From Mesorhizobium shangrilense (GTDB taxonomy: Bacteria; Pseudomonadota; Alphaproteobacteria; Rhizobiales; Rhizobiaceae): a DNA stretch of 64,000 nucleotides. The translations under genes were made by a program, and so were the position numbers. The notes under the pieces were generated by a model. It did not search any database and was not told the DNA's origin. It saw nothing but the letters and a program-made list of their open reading frames with translations. This document shows, piece after piece, positions 1 to 8,772 of the stretch (positions are counted from its first letter, which is position 1; every line of letters starts with the position of its first letter). The stretch spans positions 186,001 to 250,000 of the forward strand of contig NZ_JAQGPN010000001.1 of the NCBI RefSeq assembly GCF_028826155.1. The letters run 5' to 3'.

Positions 1-1450
1 TGATCGAGGTCGGCGTCGCCAACCCCATGGCACAGGGGCACGCGATGATGAGGACCGCGACGGCGTTGACCAGGGCAAAGGTGAGCGCCGGAGACGGACC
101 GAAATAGAACCAGGCAACGAACGTCGCGGCGGCCATTGCGATCACGGCGGGCACAAACCACATCGTCACCTTGTCCACCATCGCCTGGATCGGCAGCTTC
201 GAGCCTTGCGCCTCCTCGACCATGCGGATGATCTGCGAGAGCACGGTCGCAGCGCCCACCGCGGTCGCGGTGAAGGCAAAGGCGCCGTTCTGGTTGACGG
301 TGCCGCCGACGACCGCGCTGCCGGCCTTCTTCGCCACCGGGATGGGTTCGCCGGTGATCATGGATTCGTCGACATAGCTCTCCCCCTCGACGACCTCGCC
401 GTCGACCGGCAGACGCTCGCCCGGGCGGACCTCGACCAGGTCTCCGGGCACCACCTCGCCGATGGCGATCTCGACGGCTTTCCCGTCGCGCCGGACCCGC
501 GCCGTCTTCGCCTGCAGCCCAACCAGCCGCTTGATCGCTTCGGACGTGCGCCCCTTGGCGCGCGCCTCCAGGAACCGTCCGAGCAGGATGAGCGTCACGA
601 TCACCGCCGCTGCCTCGTAGTACACGTTGACCGTGCCGGCCGGCAGGAGCGAGGCCGCGAAGGTGGCGACCACCGAATAGGCATAGGCCGCCATCGTACC
701 GACGGCGACAAGGGAGTTCATGTCAGGCGCGAGCCGGAAAAGGGCCGGGATGCCCTTCTGGTAGAAACGGATGCCCGGTACGAAAAGCACCAGCGTGGTC
801 AGCGCGAACTGGATGTACCAGTTCCACTGCATGCCGATGGTCGCCATGATCAGTTCATGTGCGCCGGGAATGAGATGCGAGCCCATTTCCAGGACAAAGA
901 CCGGCAGCGTCAGCACCGCCGCGAGGATCAGGTCGCGCCGAAGTTCCGCCTGCTCGGCCTGCTTCTTCGCAACAGCCTCGTCCGTATCGAAGGCGGCGCG
1001 ATCGATCAGCCTGGCGGTGTAGCCGGCTGCGTCGACAGCCGCCAACAGCGCGGCCGCGTCGGCAGCACCCCGGATGCTCGCCCGTTCCGTCGCAAGGTTG
1101 ACGCTGGCTTCGGTCACACCGGGAACCGCTTTCAACGCGCGCTCCACGCGTCCGACGCATGACGCGCAAGTCATGCCGTCAATGGAAAGCTCCATTACCG
1201 TTGACGGCACCGAATAGCCGGCGGCCTCCACCGCCTCTGCCAGCGCGGCCCTATCGAGGGGGCCGTCGACGCTGATATCGGCGCGTTCGGTGGCGAGGTT
1301 CACATTGACCTTGCCGACGCCGGCGACCTTCCGAAGCGCGGCTTCGACCCGCCCGACGCAGGAGGCGCAGGTCATCCCCTCGATCGGGAGACTGAGGGTC
1401 GCGGCAGCCCGCGGATGATCTTTCAGTGGGGCGTTCATCTTGGCTTCCAT
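1..1450 (-). CDS. copA: Cu+-exporting P-type ATPase, N-terminal part (runs off left edge)
   Basis: Membrane pump that exports Cu(I) using ATP. The gene reads leftwards from an ATG at 1450 (a second in-frame ATG lies at 1438) and is cut by the window edge. Two N-terminal heavy-metal-associated domains each carry a GMTCASC copper-binding motif (coding near 1365 and 1160). Hydrophobic segments, the actuator motif TGEP and finally the intramembrane [12 protein letters not shown] motif follow; the CPC signature is diagnostic of P1B-1 copper ATPases. The phosphorylation DKTG motif and ATP-binding domain would lie to the left, outside the window. The promoter has a CueR-type operator and the divergent neighbour is a CsoR copper sensor, which both support copper rather than zinc or cadmium as substrate. 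Very confident on family and metal. Confidence 0.95.
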   Translation of the reverse strand, partial: MEAKMNAPLKDHPRAAATLSLPIEGMTCASCVGRVEAALRKVAGVGKVNVNLATERADISVDGPLDRAALAEAVEAAGYSVPSTVMELSIDGMTCASCVGRVERALKAVPGVTEASVNLATERASIRGAADAAALLAAVDAAGYTARLIDRAAFDTDEAVAKKQAEQAELRRDLILAAVLTLPVFVLEMGSHLIPGAHELIMATIGMQWNWYIQFALTTLVLFVPGIRFYQKGIPALFRLAPDMNSLVAVGTMAAYAYSVVATFAASLLPAGTVNVYYEAAAVIVTLILLGRFLEARAKGRTSEAIKRLVGLQAKTARVRRDGKAVEIAIGEVVPGDLVEVRPGERLPVDGEVVEGESYVDESMITGEPIPVAKKAGSAVVGGTVNQNGAFAFTATAVGAATVLSQIIRMVEEAQGSKLPIQAMVDKVTMWFVPAVIAMAAATFVAWFYFGPSPALTFALVNAVAVLIIACPCAMGLATPTSI

Positions 1451-1476
1451 GCACGTTCGAATGGTTGTTGATCGCA

Positions 1477-1507
1477 GTCATGCACCTTCCCATCAGTGGA
1501 AGGTCAA
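1477..1507 (-). promoter_or_regulatory. CueR/HmrR-type promoter and operator of copA
   Basis: Reading leftwards, a good -35 (TTGACC, 1507-1502) is separated by 19 bp from a weak -10 (CATGAC, 1482-1477). The spacer holds the inverted repeat ACCTTCC-N7-GGAAGGT (1484-1504). A 19-bp spacer with a CCTTCC/GGAAGG dyad is the hallmark of promoters activated by Cu-responsive MerR regulators. No cueR gene is in the window, so the activator is presumably elsewhere. Confidence 0.8.
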
Positions 1508-1618
1508 GGGGATATTTCCGGTCGATCTTTTGGCCGCCGACCAGACCCGCGGTTCTGCGCACCTGCTAAGGGCGACCCGACAGTCCACGGAACCGAACCG
1601 CCCTCCAAACGCTTATCC

Positions 1619-1635
1619 ATACCCGTACGGGGTAT
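1619..1635. promoter_or_regulatory. CsoR operator (near-palindrome)
   Basis: ATACCCGTACGGGGTAT reads almost the same on both strands and ends 10 bp before the csoR start at 1646. It has the TACCC/GGGTA form of known CsoR-family operators, so it probably mediates copper-relieved autorepression. Confidence 0.75.
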
Positions 1636-1645
1636 TGAGACAGCC

Positions 1646-1921
1646 ATGTGTGAAAAGAACAGCAAAACCATCTGCACCAGGCTGAACAGGATTGCCGGGC
1701 AGGTGAAGGGCATCAGGCAGATGGTCGAGGACCAGCGCTACTGCGTGGACATCCTCTATCAGATCCATGCGGTCAAAGCCGCGCTGGCGAGGGTCGAGAC
1801 AGAGGTCCTCAGGTCACACGCCGCTTGGTGCGTGGAGGAAGCGATCCTTTCCGGCGACGCCGCCCAGCAGCGCGAGAAATTCCATGAACTGGTGGACGTC
1901 TTCGCCAAGGCGAAGCTCTGA
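1646..1921 (+). CDS. csoR: Copper-sensing CsoR-family repressor
   Basis: A 91-aa all-helical DNA-binding repressor that releases DNA when it binds Cu(I). The N-terminal half has the family pattern RLNRIAGQVKGI. The metal site typical of CsoR is visible as Cys33, His58 and Cys62, with the spacing of the Cys-His-Cys Cu(I) site; this separates it from formaldehyde-sensing FrmR and nickel RcnR relatives. The frame stays open upstream to 1496, but the ATG at 1646 gives the normal family length and lies just after a CsoR-type operator. It is divergent from copA and is followed at 70 bp by a DUF305 gene, forming a copper-response cluster. Confidence 0.9.
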   Translation: MCEKNSKTICTRLNRIAGQVKGIRQMVEDQRYCVDILYQIHAVKAALARVETEVLRSHAAWCVEEAILSGDAAQQREKFHELVDVFAKAKL

Positions 1922-1990
1922 TCGCGGGCGACGTACGGTCGAGCCCGCATGCATCGGGCCCGGAAACCGAGCAACAACAGGAGCTTCGAC

Positions 1991-2503
1991 ATGGAGCATA
2001 CTTCCCACGCGACAGGCGCCCATCACGCGACGAGCTCCGGCCGTCCCTACCTGATGTTCTGGATCAACATGGGTCTCGGCCTGGTCGTCATGTATGTCGT
2101 GATGTTCTCGATGATCGATGGCGTCCACGATTTTCGCAACAACCTCAACATGTTCTACATGGCCGTGACGATGTGGGCGCCGATGGGCGTCTTCATGCTG
2201 GCGACGATGCCGGGCATGTATCCCAACAAGCGCCTCAACGTCGCACTCCATGTGCTGTTCGTGATCCTCACGGTCGGCTCGTTCGCGGCAACCCGGGCGC
2301 AGACGTTGATCGACGACCGCCAGTTCATCGCCTCGATGATCCCCCATCACTCCGGCGCGATCCTGATGTGCCGGGAGGCCGACCTGACAGACGCCGAGCT
2401 GGTTGCCCTCTGCCAGGACATCGTCGCCGCGCAGCGCGCGGAAATCGATCAGATGGAACGGATTGGAGCGCGCCTGGGAGAGGCAACAAACACCCCGCAA
2501 TGA
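1991..2503 (+). CDS. DUF305 membrane protein of the copper cluster
   Basis: A 170-aa protein with a His-rich N-terminus (HTSHATGAHHATS), two to three transmembrane segments (around residues 18-40, 50-68 and 77-95) and a C-terminal DUF305 domain with the signature MIPHHSGAI. DUF305 proteins often sit beside copper-resistance genes and some bind copper, so a periplasmic or membrane copper-handling role is likely but not proven. The start at 1991 is preceded by AGGAG at good spacing; an open frame upstream to 1949 lacks such a site. It is probably co-transcribed with csoR. Confidence 0.8.
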   Translation: MEHTSHATGAHHATSSGRPYLMFWINMGLGLVVMYVVMFSMIDGVHDFRNNLNMFYMAVTMWAPMGVFMLATMPGMYPNKRLNVALHVLFVILTVGSFAATRAQTLIDDRQFIASMIPHHSGAILMCREADLTDAELVALCQDIVAAQRAEIDQMERIGARLGEATNTPQ

Positions 2504-2523
2504 GGCAGTTCGCCGGCATGGGA

Positions 2524-2547
2524 ACGGCGCGCCAGAGGGCGCGCCGT
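2524..2547. terminator. Bidirectional rho-independent terminator
   Basis: A perfect 10-bp GC stem (ACGGCGCGCC / GGCGCGCCGT) closes on the tetraloop AGAG between two convergent genes. The flanks are only moderately T/A-rich, so termination strength in each direction is uncertain. Confidence 0.7.
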
Positions 2548-2570
2548 GTATTCATTTCGGCCGGCCGGGA

Positions 2571-3254
2571 TCAGGCCCGCATGGAGTCGAGCTGTTCCTG
2601 GTTCTTCTCCACGTCCTGCGCCTTCAGGTAGCTCTCGATGAGCAACTGATAGGCGGGGAAGATTTTCGTGTAGACGCCAGCCCATTCCTGCGCGTCGTCG
2701 CGGTGCCAGGTCTTCTGCAATTCGGAGGCAACCGCCGCCGTGTCCATGGGCACCACGCCGGCCTGCGTGATGCGGGCGAGAGTGATCTCCTGCGCCATCT
2801 TGGAATAGGTGCCGGACGCGTCGACCACGGCAAACACCTTATAGCCGTCATAGACGGCGCTGATCGCCGGGAATGCCATGCAGACGCTGGTGATGGTCCC
2901 GGCGATGATCAGCGTCTTGCGCCCGGTCGCCTTGACCGCGGCGACGAAGTCCGGATTGTCCCAGGCGTTGATCTCGCCCTTGCGCGCCACATACCGGGCA
3001 TGCGGGGCGTTCTCATGGATCTCCGGGATCAGCGGCCCGTTCGGCCCCTGCGGCACGGAGGCCGTGGTGATGACCGGGATCTTGGCGAGCGTCGCCATCC
3101 TGGCAAGCGCGGCGGCGTGGTTGCGCAGAACCGGCATGGGCATGTCGGCGACGGTCTGGAACAGACCGCTCTGATGGTCGATCAGCAAGAGGACGGCGTC
3201 GTCGACGTCAATGACGGGACGCTTGCCGTTGAAGTTGGCAATGTGGTTGCTCAT
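2571..3254 (-). CDS. Isochorismatase-family cysteine hydrolase
   Basis: A 227-aa cytoplasmic cysteine hydrolase. The family catalytic triad is visible as Asp26 (LLIDHQSG), Lys92 ([11 protein letters not shown]) and Cys125 (ITSVCMAF). It resembles YcaC and the adjacent upstream gene, so the two look like an old tandem duplication. The open frame extends to 3422, but the ATG at 3254 is preceded by GGAGAACG and gives the family length. The substrate is unknown: nicotinamidases, isochorismatases and amidases share this fold. It lies downstream of a frameshifted ycaC on the same strand, 65 bp apart. Confidence 0.85.
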   Translation of the reverse strand: MSNHIANFNGKRPVIDVDDAVLLLIDHQSGLFQTVADMPMPVLRNHAAALARMATLAKIPVITTASVPQGPNGPLIPEIHENAPHARYVARKGEINAWDNPDFVAAVKATGRKTLIIAGTITSVCMAFPAISAVYDGYKVFAVVDASGTYSKMAQEITLARITQAGVVPMDTAAVASELQKTWHRDDAQEWAGVYTKIFPAYQLLIESYLKAQDVEKNQEQLDSMRA

Positions 3255-3319
3255 TTCGTTCTCCGTGGTTCGTCCGGTGGGTCGGGCAGGCAGGCCGCCT
3301 GCCCAGTCGGCGAAGGCCG

Positions 3320-3945
3320 CTACTTGGCCGCCTGCAGCTGGGCGTAGCTGGTCATCAGGTTGCGATAGTCCGGGATGTGGTTCGCAAACAGCGTGCCCAG
3401 CCCCTCGACGTCGTTGCGCCAATCGCGGTGCAGCTCACAGGCGACACCGAACCAGGTCATCAGCTGCGCGCCGGCTTCCGTCATGCGGTCCCACGCCGAA
3501 TGGCGGGTGAGCTCATTGAAGGTGCCCGAGGCGTCGGTGACGACGAAGACGTCGAACCCCTCGGCGAGCGCCGACAGTGCGGGGAATGCGACGCAGACCT
3601 CGGTCACCACGCCGGCGATGATGAGCTGCTTCTTGCCGGTGGCCTTGACCGCCTTGACGAAGTCCTCGTTGTCCCACGCATTGATCTGGCCCGGACGCGG
3701 AATGAAGGCGGCATCCGGCAGCGTCTCCTTCAGCTCGGGGAGCAGCGGGCCGTTGGGCCGTTCTCGAAGCTGGTCGACAGGACCGTCGGCAGGTTGAAGT
3801 ACTTTGCGATATCGGCGACGGCCAGAACGTTGTTGCGGAACTGGTCGGGGGCGATGTCGCGCACCAGCGAAAGAAGACCGGTCTGATGGTCGACGAGCAG
3901 GACGGCAGCGTTGTCCTTGTCCAGGCGGACGTAAGGCTTGGTCAT
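3320..3945 (-). pseudogene. ycaC: YcaC-like isochorismatase-family hydrolase, frameshifted
   Basis: The first 66 or so residues, from a well-placed ATG at 3945 (AAGGAG upstream), read in one frame and match the YcaC N-terminus (RLDKDNAAVLLVDHQTGLL). The rest, including VVTEVCVAFPALSAL with the catalytic Cys and the conserved C-terminus, is in another frame. The join lies at about 3751-3760, where GGCCCAACGG appears to have lost one base of an expected Pro-Asn codon pair. Restoring one base gives 208 residues, the length I recall for E. coli YcaC. It may be a recent mutation or a sequencing error, because the remainder is very well conserved. Confidence 0.8.
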
Positions 3946-4016
3946 TTTCTTCTCCTTGAGTTCCGCAGATTATATTGATGCGGACCCGCTGCGGACTTTC
4001 GGGCCCGCATGCGCGG

Positions 4017-4883
4017 TCAAGCGGCGATGGCGCCGAACTTGCCCGCGCGGAAATCAGCGAAGGCCTGCTGCAGCTCTTCCTGCGTGTTCATGACGAAGGG
4101 ACCGCGCATGGCTACGGGTTCGCCAAGCGGCTCGCCGCCCAGCACAAGCACTGTGGCGTCGCTTTCGGCATCGAGCGTGAAGGCCCCGCCCGTTCGGTCG
4201 AGAAGCACAAACTGCCCCTCGCGCGCCGCCGACCCGCCATTCACCCGCACCGAGCCGCGCAGCACGACAAGGCCGGCCGTGTGACCTTCCGGCAATTCGA
4301 GCAATGCCGACTTGCCCTGCCTCACCTTCACGTCCCAGAGATCGATCGGCGAGAAGGTGCGGGCCGGGCCCTTGCGGCTCTCGTGCTCGCCGGCAATGAC
4401 CCGGAGGCTTCCGGCATCGTCAGGCAGGTCGATCGACGGAATGTCGTCGCTAAGCAGGGTCTGGTAACCCGGCGCGGCATTCTTGTCCTTCGCGGGAAGG
4501 TTGACCCAGAGCTGCACCATGTCGAGCGTGCCGCCGCGCCTGGTGAAGGCCTGCGAGTGGAATTCCTTGTGCAGGATGCCCGCGGCAGCCGTCATCCACT
4601 GCACGTCGCCGGGACCGATGATCCCGCCCGCTCCGGTCGAGTCGCGGTGCTCGACCTCGCCCTCATATACGATGGTCACCGTCTCGAAGCCACGATGCGG
4701 ATGCGCACCGACGCCGCGCGGCCGGTCGGCCGGCGGAAAAGCCGTCGGCCCGGCATGGTCCAGATGCAGGAACGGGCTGACATGCTCGCCGTGCGTGGCA
4801 TAGGACAGCATGGAGCGGACCGGGAAACCGTCGCCCACCCAGTGCTGCGCAGGGCTGCTGTAGATACCGAGGACTTTTCGCAT
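4017..4883 (-). CDS. Pirin family protein
   Basis: A 288-aa bicupin of the pirin family. The N-terminal cupin carries the metal ligands His61 and His63 (HPHRGFETV), His105 and Glu107 (HKEFHS). Bacterial pirins include quercetin 2,3-dioxygenases and redox or transcription cofactors, so the exact role is open. The ATG at 4883 with AGGAGA upstream fits the family start better than the longer frame from 4919. It is divergent from a LysR regulator with a palindrome between the starts, a common arrangement for a LysR-controlled pirin gene. Confidence 0.88.
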   Translation of the reverse strand: MRKVLGIYSSPAQHWVGDGFPVRSMLSYATHGEHVSPFLHLDHAGPTAFPPADRPRGVGAHPHRGFETVTIVYEGEVEHRDSTGAGGIIGPGDVQWMTAAAGILHKEFHSQAFTRRGGTLDMVQLWVNLPAKDKNAAPGYQTLLSDDIPSIDLPDDAGSLRVIAGEHESRKGPARTFSPIDLWDVKVRQGKSALLELPEGHTAGLVVLRGSVRVNGGSAAREGQFVLLDRTGGAFTLDAESDATVLVLGGEPLGEPVAMRGPFVMNTQEELQQAFADFRAGKFGAIAA

Positions 4884-4977
4884 TGCGGTTCTCCTGTTCG
4901 CGCCGTTTCGAGCAATCACGTTGGGATAAACCTATGACTGCAACAAAACTCGCGGAAGCCATGCGAGCGTGCTAGTC

Positions 4978-4995
4978 TGTCCTGGAAACAGGACA
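4978..4995. promoter_or_regulatory. Palindromic operator between pirin and LysR genes
   Basis: TGTCCTG-GAAA-CAGGACA has perfect 7-bp arms. It lies 18 bp before the LysR start and 95 bp before the pirin start, where an autoregulating LysR protein would bind a divergent promoter pair. Confidence 0.6.
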
Positions 4996-5013
4996 ATCGA
5001 CGGCTTGAACGCC

Positions 5014-5961
5014 ATGCTTGATCTCAACGACCTTCGCTTTTTCGTTGATGTTGTGGAACAGAACGGCTTTGCGGCAGCTGCGCGCAAGCTCGAGATGCCC
5101 CGCTCTCGCCTGAGCCGCCGCATCGGCATGCTGGAGGAAAGCTTGGGTGTCCGCTTGATCCAACGGTCGACCCGCCACTTCGCAGTGACCGAAATCGGTC
5201 AGGAGTTCTATCGCCATTGCCTGGCGATGGTGGTGGAGGCGGAAGCCGCCGAGGAGGCGATCGCCCGCATCCAGGCCGAGCCGCAGGGACTGGTGCGCGT
5301 CAGCAGCCCCTCGCCATTGATCTATCTCCAGCTGGGGGGAATGATCGCCCGCTTCATGACGAAATGCCCCAAGGTGAAGGTCCATCTGGAAAGCACAAAT
5401 CGACGCGTCGACCCGATCCGCGAAGGCTTCGACCTGGCCATCAGGGTGCGCTTTCCGCCGCTCGACGACAGCGATCTGGTGATCCGCAAGCTCGGCGACA
5501 GCAGGCAGCGGCTGGTGGCGAGCCCGATGCTGCTCGACGGCTGCTTTTCCAGGCCGCTCGTGCCGGCCGATCTGACGGCGATGCCGAGCCTCGCCTGGGG
5601 GCCGTCACACTCCGATCACGAATGGCGCCTCGACGGCCCGGAAGGCGCCACCGCCGTCATTCCGCACGCCCCGCGGCTGATCACCGAGGATATGGTGGCT
5701 CTCAGGGAGGCGGCTCTTGCCGGGATCGGGGTCTGCCAGTTGCCGACGATCGTCGCGAGGGAAGACGTGAAAGCGGGCAGACTGGTCGACATCCTGCCGC
5801 AATGGGCCCCGCGGGCCGGCATCGTCCACGCCGCCTTTCCCTCCCGCCGCGGCCTGCTGCCGTCTGTCCGGTCGCTGGTGGACTTCCTGGCAGAGGAATA
5901 TGCAGCCTTGAGCAAGGCCGAGCAGGATCAGCCGTTGGGGCCCGACAAGCCGCTGCCGTGA
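5014..5961 (+). CDS. LysR-family transcriptional regulator
   Basis: A 315-aa regulator. Residues 1-60 form the winged helix-turn-helix (DLNDLRFFVDVV...RSRLSRRIGMLEESLG); the remainder is the effector-binding domain. The RR within the recognition helix and the VRVSSPSPL stretch place it near the AaeR/YafC-like group that acts beside pirin or oxidoreductase genes. I chose the start at 5014 because MLDLNDLRFF is the family N-terminus; the frame extends to 4969 through the operator. Its likely target is the divergent pirin gene. Confidence 0.88.
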   Translation: MLDLNDLRFFVDVVEQNGFAAAARKLEMPRSRLSRRIGMLEESLGVRLIQRSTRHFAVTEIGQEFYRHCLAMVVEAEAAEEAIARIQAEPQGLVRVSSPSPLIYLQLGGMIARFMTKCPKVKVHLESTNRRVDPIREGFDLAIRVRFPPLDDSDLVIRKLGDSRQRLVASPMLLDGCFSRPLVPADLTAMPSLAWGPSHSDHEWRLDGPEGATAVIPHAPRLITEDMVALREAALAGIGVCQLPTIVAREDVKAGRLVDILPQWAPRAGIVHAAFPSRRGLLPSVRSLVDFLAEEYAALSKAEQDQPLGPDKPLP

Positions 5962-6092
5962 CGGCATCCTCCCGCAGCGGTCAGCCCGCGCACGCGGCCA
6001 GCTGAGTATTTTGCAACCCCCATACGATGTTTGCATTGGAGATGGTCCGCGGCTTCGGCCATGCTTCAGGCGTGTCGGGTTTGGGGGAAAAC

Positions 6093-7040
6093 ATGAAGCA
6101 GCAGGAGCCGCCTGCGCCGGTGAGGAGTCTCACGGTGTCGCGCGATCACGGACATGTTCTGCATGTCGAAAGCCACGGCAACCAAGCCGGCATTCCCACG
6201 GTAATCCTGCACGGCGGACCCGGAGCCGGAATCTCCTATCGCCAGCTGCAGACCGTCGATCTCGCGCGCCATCAGGTTATACTTTTCGACCAGCGCGGTT
6301 CCGGGAAGTCTACGCCGACCGCCTCGCTGGAGGCGAACACGACCGCCCATCTCGTCGGTGATCTCGAAGCAATTCGCGAACAATTCGGGTTCGAGAAGTG
6401 GATCGTGGCCGGCGGGTCGTGGGGGAGCACGCTTGCGCTGGCCTACGCCCAGAAACATCCAGATCGCGTAGCCGCCCTGCGATTGTACGGAATTTTCCTG
6501 GCAAGCCGCGAAGAGGTCGACTGGTGGTTTCAAGGGATAAGCACGGCCTATCCCGATTACTGGGAGGACTTCGCAGCGCACGTGACGCCGGCAGAGCGCG
6601 GCGACCTGTGCGCCGCTTATCATCAGCGCTTGACGTCGAACGACAACGAGACGTCGATGTCTGCATCCTACGCGCTGCGGCTTTTCTCGGCCCGCACACA
6701 GACGCTGGAGCCATCCGAAACCCATGTGCACGACGTGCTTGCGGCGCCCGAGAAGGTTCTCGCCGTCGCCCGTCTCTTTACGCACTATTGCAGGAACCGC
6801 GCCTTCATGCGCAGCGGCGAACTTCTGCAGGGCATTGATCGCATCCGGCACATACCTGCCGAGATCGTCCAGGCGCGCTACGACATGGTCACACCCATGC
6901 GGACCGCCTGGGCTTTGCACCGGGCGTGGCCGGAGGCCGGATTCCGGATCGTCACGCTGTCCAACCACACATGCAGCGAACCGATGCTGGCTGAACTCAG
7001 AGCAGCAATGGATCGATTGGGAGCCTTGTCCGGCCTGTAG
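6093..7040 (+). CDS. Prolyl aminopeptidase-like alpha/beta hydrolase
   Basis: A 315-aa alpha/beta hydrolase of the proline iminopeptidase (S33) family, which removes N-terminal proline from peptides in the cytoplasm. HGGPGAG (40-46) gives the oxyanion hole, DQRGSGKS (66-73) is the family signature, GGSWGS (107-112) holds nucleophile Ser109, and Asp264 (ARYDMVTP) with His292 complete the triad. The sequence around the His (LSNHTCSEP) differs from the usual GAGH, so the substrate may differ. The start is set at 6093 after GGGGGAAAAC; an in-frame ATG lies at 6027. Its position just before a peptide-type ABC importer suggests a shared role in peptide use. Confidence 0.85.
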   Translation: MKQQEPPAPVRSLTVSRDHGHVLHVESHGNQAGIPTVILHGGPGAGISYRQLQTVDLARHQVILFDQRGSGKSTPTASLEANTTAHLVGDLEAIREQFGFEKWIVAGGSWGSTLALAYAQKHPDRVAALRLYGIFLASREEVDWWFQGISTAYPDYWEDFAAHVTPAERGDLCAAYHQRLTSNDNETSMSASYALRLFSARTQTLEPSETHVHDVLAAPEKVLAVARLFTHYCRNRAFMRSGELLQGIDRIRHIPAEIVQARYDMVTPMRTAWALHRAWPEAGFRIVTLSNHTCSEPMLAELRAAMDRLGALSGL

Positions 7041-7136
7041 ACGGCCGGAACGCCGGCGCGTCGTCCATGCCAAGCTCGCACTGCGTAGGCGTGGCAGAGC
7101 GGCGCGTGAGAACGAAACCGAACAAAGGGGGAGACA

Positions 7137-8738
7137 ATGAAGTATTTTCAGAAAGCCATGCTTGGCGTGGCCGCGCTTGCGTTCACGGGTTCAGGGTCTG
7201 CGGCGGTCGCCGACTCGCGGTCCGACGTTATGGTCATGGCCTGGAACGTGGATGCGATCGCCAGCTTCGACCCGGCACAGGCCGCAGACACCGTGACGGT
7301 CGAACTGCTGCAGAACCTGTGCGATCGCCTTGTCGATATCGATCCGAACGACGAGACCAAGGTGGTCCCCGGATTGGCCGAAAGCTGGGAAGTCTCGGAC
7401 GACGGACTGACGATCACCTTCCGTCTGCGCGACGACCTGAAGTTCCCCAATGGCAAGGCTGCGACGGCAGGCGACATGGCCTGGTCCCTGCAACGCGTCG
7501 TCCAGATCGGACTTGGGGCTGCGACGGCGATCACCGAATACGGCTTCAACAAGGGCAATGTCGAAACAAGCATCACAGCGCCCGATGACCGCACGCTGGT
7601 CCTCAAGCTGGACAAGCCCTATCCGTCGTCCCTCGTCCTGCAGGGCCTCGGTGCCTACTATGTCGCCGCGCTCGTCGACCGGGAAACGGTCCTGGCCAAT
7701 GCGGTCGAAGGCGACCTCGGCAACAAGTATCTCTCCACGCGCACCGAATGCGTCGGTCCCTACAAGCTGGCGCGCTGGAACCCGGGGGAAGTCGTCGTCT
7801 ACGAGCGAAACGACGTCTACCATGGTCAGAAGCCGGCCATGCGCCAGATCATCATCCGCCATGTGGCTGAAACCGGTACGCAGCGCCTGATGCTCGAGAA
7901 GGGGGACGTCGACGTTGCCCGAGATCTCATGCCGGAGGACATCAGCAATCTGGCCAAGCAGCCGGATGTCCGGATCGAAACCACCTACCGACCGACGATC
8001 ACCCATCTGACGCTGAACAACGCGCATGAGGCGCTGGCCAAGGAGGAGGTGCGGATGGCTCTGCGCTATCTCCTTGACTACGACGCCATGCAGGACAGCT
8101 TTCTCAAGAATATCGGCGTGATGCGCGGCGCGCCGGTTCAGCTTGGCGCCTTTGGCGCGCTGGACGAAAAGGAGGGGCAGCCGTTCCATCTGGATATCGA
8201 CAAGGCGCGGGAACTCCTCGCCAAAGCCGGATACGCCGATGGTTTCGAGATCAAGATGGTCATCGGTACGCATTCCTATGCGATGCCGATCGCTCAGCAC
8301 TTCCAGCAGAACGCCGCCAAGGTGGGGATCAAGGTGTCCATCGAGCGCATGGCGAACGCACAGCTTTTTGCCAAGGTGCGCGGCCGGGAGTTTGAGCTTG
8401 CGATCATGAGCTGGACGACGTCGGTGGGCGATGCCCACGGCATGCTCTCGCGCCAGGTCTACAATCCGGACAATTCGGCAGAGGCCAAGTACACCCAGTA
8501 TCCGAGCTGGCGTTCGTCCTACTACTCGCAACAATACAACACGCAGGTCATGGACGCCCTAATGGAGAGGGACCCATCCAAGCGCGAGGAGATGTACAAG
8601 CAGATCCAGCGCGACATGATGGAAATCGGCCCACAGGTCTACATTTTCCAGACCACGCAGGCGGTAGCGGTGCGCAACACGCTGAAGAACTGGCGGTTCA
8701 ACAGCTATCGCGCCTACTACAACCTGGCGTCGAAGTAG
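7137..8738 (+). CDS. ABC transporter substrate-binding protein (peptide/opine type)
   Basis: A 533-aa periplasmic binding protein of family 5 (DppA/OppA-like). Residues 1-26 form a Sec signal peptide (basic start, hydrophobic core, cleavage near AAVADS). The family features are clear: a mature start with VMAWNVDAIASFDP, the LAESWEVSDDGLTITFRLRDD type signature near 80-100, and the C-terminal family pattern. It opens a tight operon with two permeases, two ATPases and an amidohydrolase; AGGGGGAG precedes the start. The ligand is not readable; peptides, opines or N-carbamoyl compounds are possible given the downstream M20 enzyme. Confidence 0.92.
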   Translation: MKYFQKAMLGVAALAFTGSGSAAVADSRSDVMVMAWNVDAIASFDPAQAADTVTVELLQNLCDRLVDIDPNDETKVVPGLAESWEVSDDGLTITFRLRDDLKFPNGKAATAGDMAWSLQRVVQIGLGAATAITEYGFNKGNVETSITAPDDRTLVLKLDKPYPSSLVLQGLGAYYVAALVDRETVLANAVEGDLGNKYLSTRTECVGPYKLARWNPGEVVVYERNDVYHGQKPAMRQIIIRHVAETGTQRLMLEKGDVDVARDLMPEDISNLAKQPDVRIETTYRPTITHLTLNNAHEALAKEEVRMALRYLLDYDAMQDSFLKNIGVMRGAPVQLGAFGALDEKEGQPFHLDIDKARELLAKAGYADGFEIKMVIGTHSYAMPIAQHFQQNAAKVGIKVSIERMANAQLFAKVRGREFELAIMSWTTSVGDAHGMLSRQVYNPDNSAEAKYTQYPSWRSSYYSQQYNTQVMDALMERDPSKREEMYKQIQRDMMEIGPQVYIFQTTQAVAVRNTLKNWRFNSYRAYYNLASK

Positions 8739-8772
8739 GCGGCGCCTTCCCCCGAGTCTTAGGAACACCCCA

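Noticed and set aside
206..1162. Long plus-strand open frame (318 codons) over the copA region
   Set aside because: It is the antisense shadow of the P-type ATPase on the minus strand, which has all family motifs; the plus-strand peptide is Arg/Asp-rich with no domain.
7191..8534. 447-codon minus-strand open frame
   Set aside because: Antisense shadow of the substrate-binding protein gene, a common artefact of GC-rich coding DNA.
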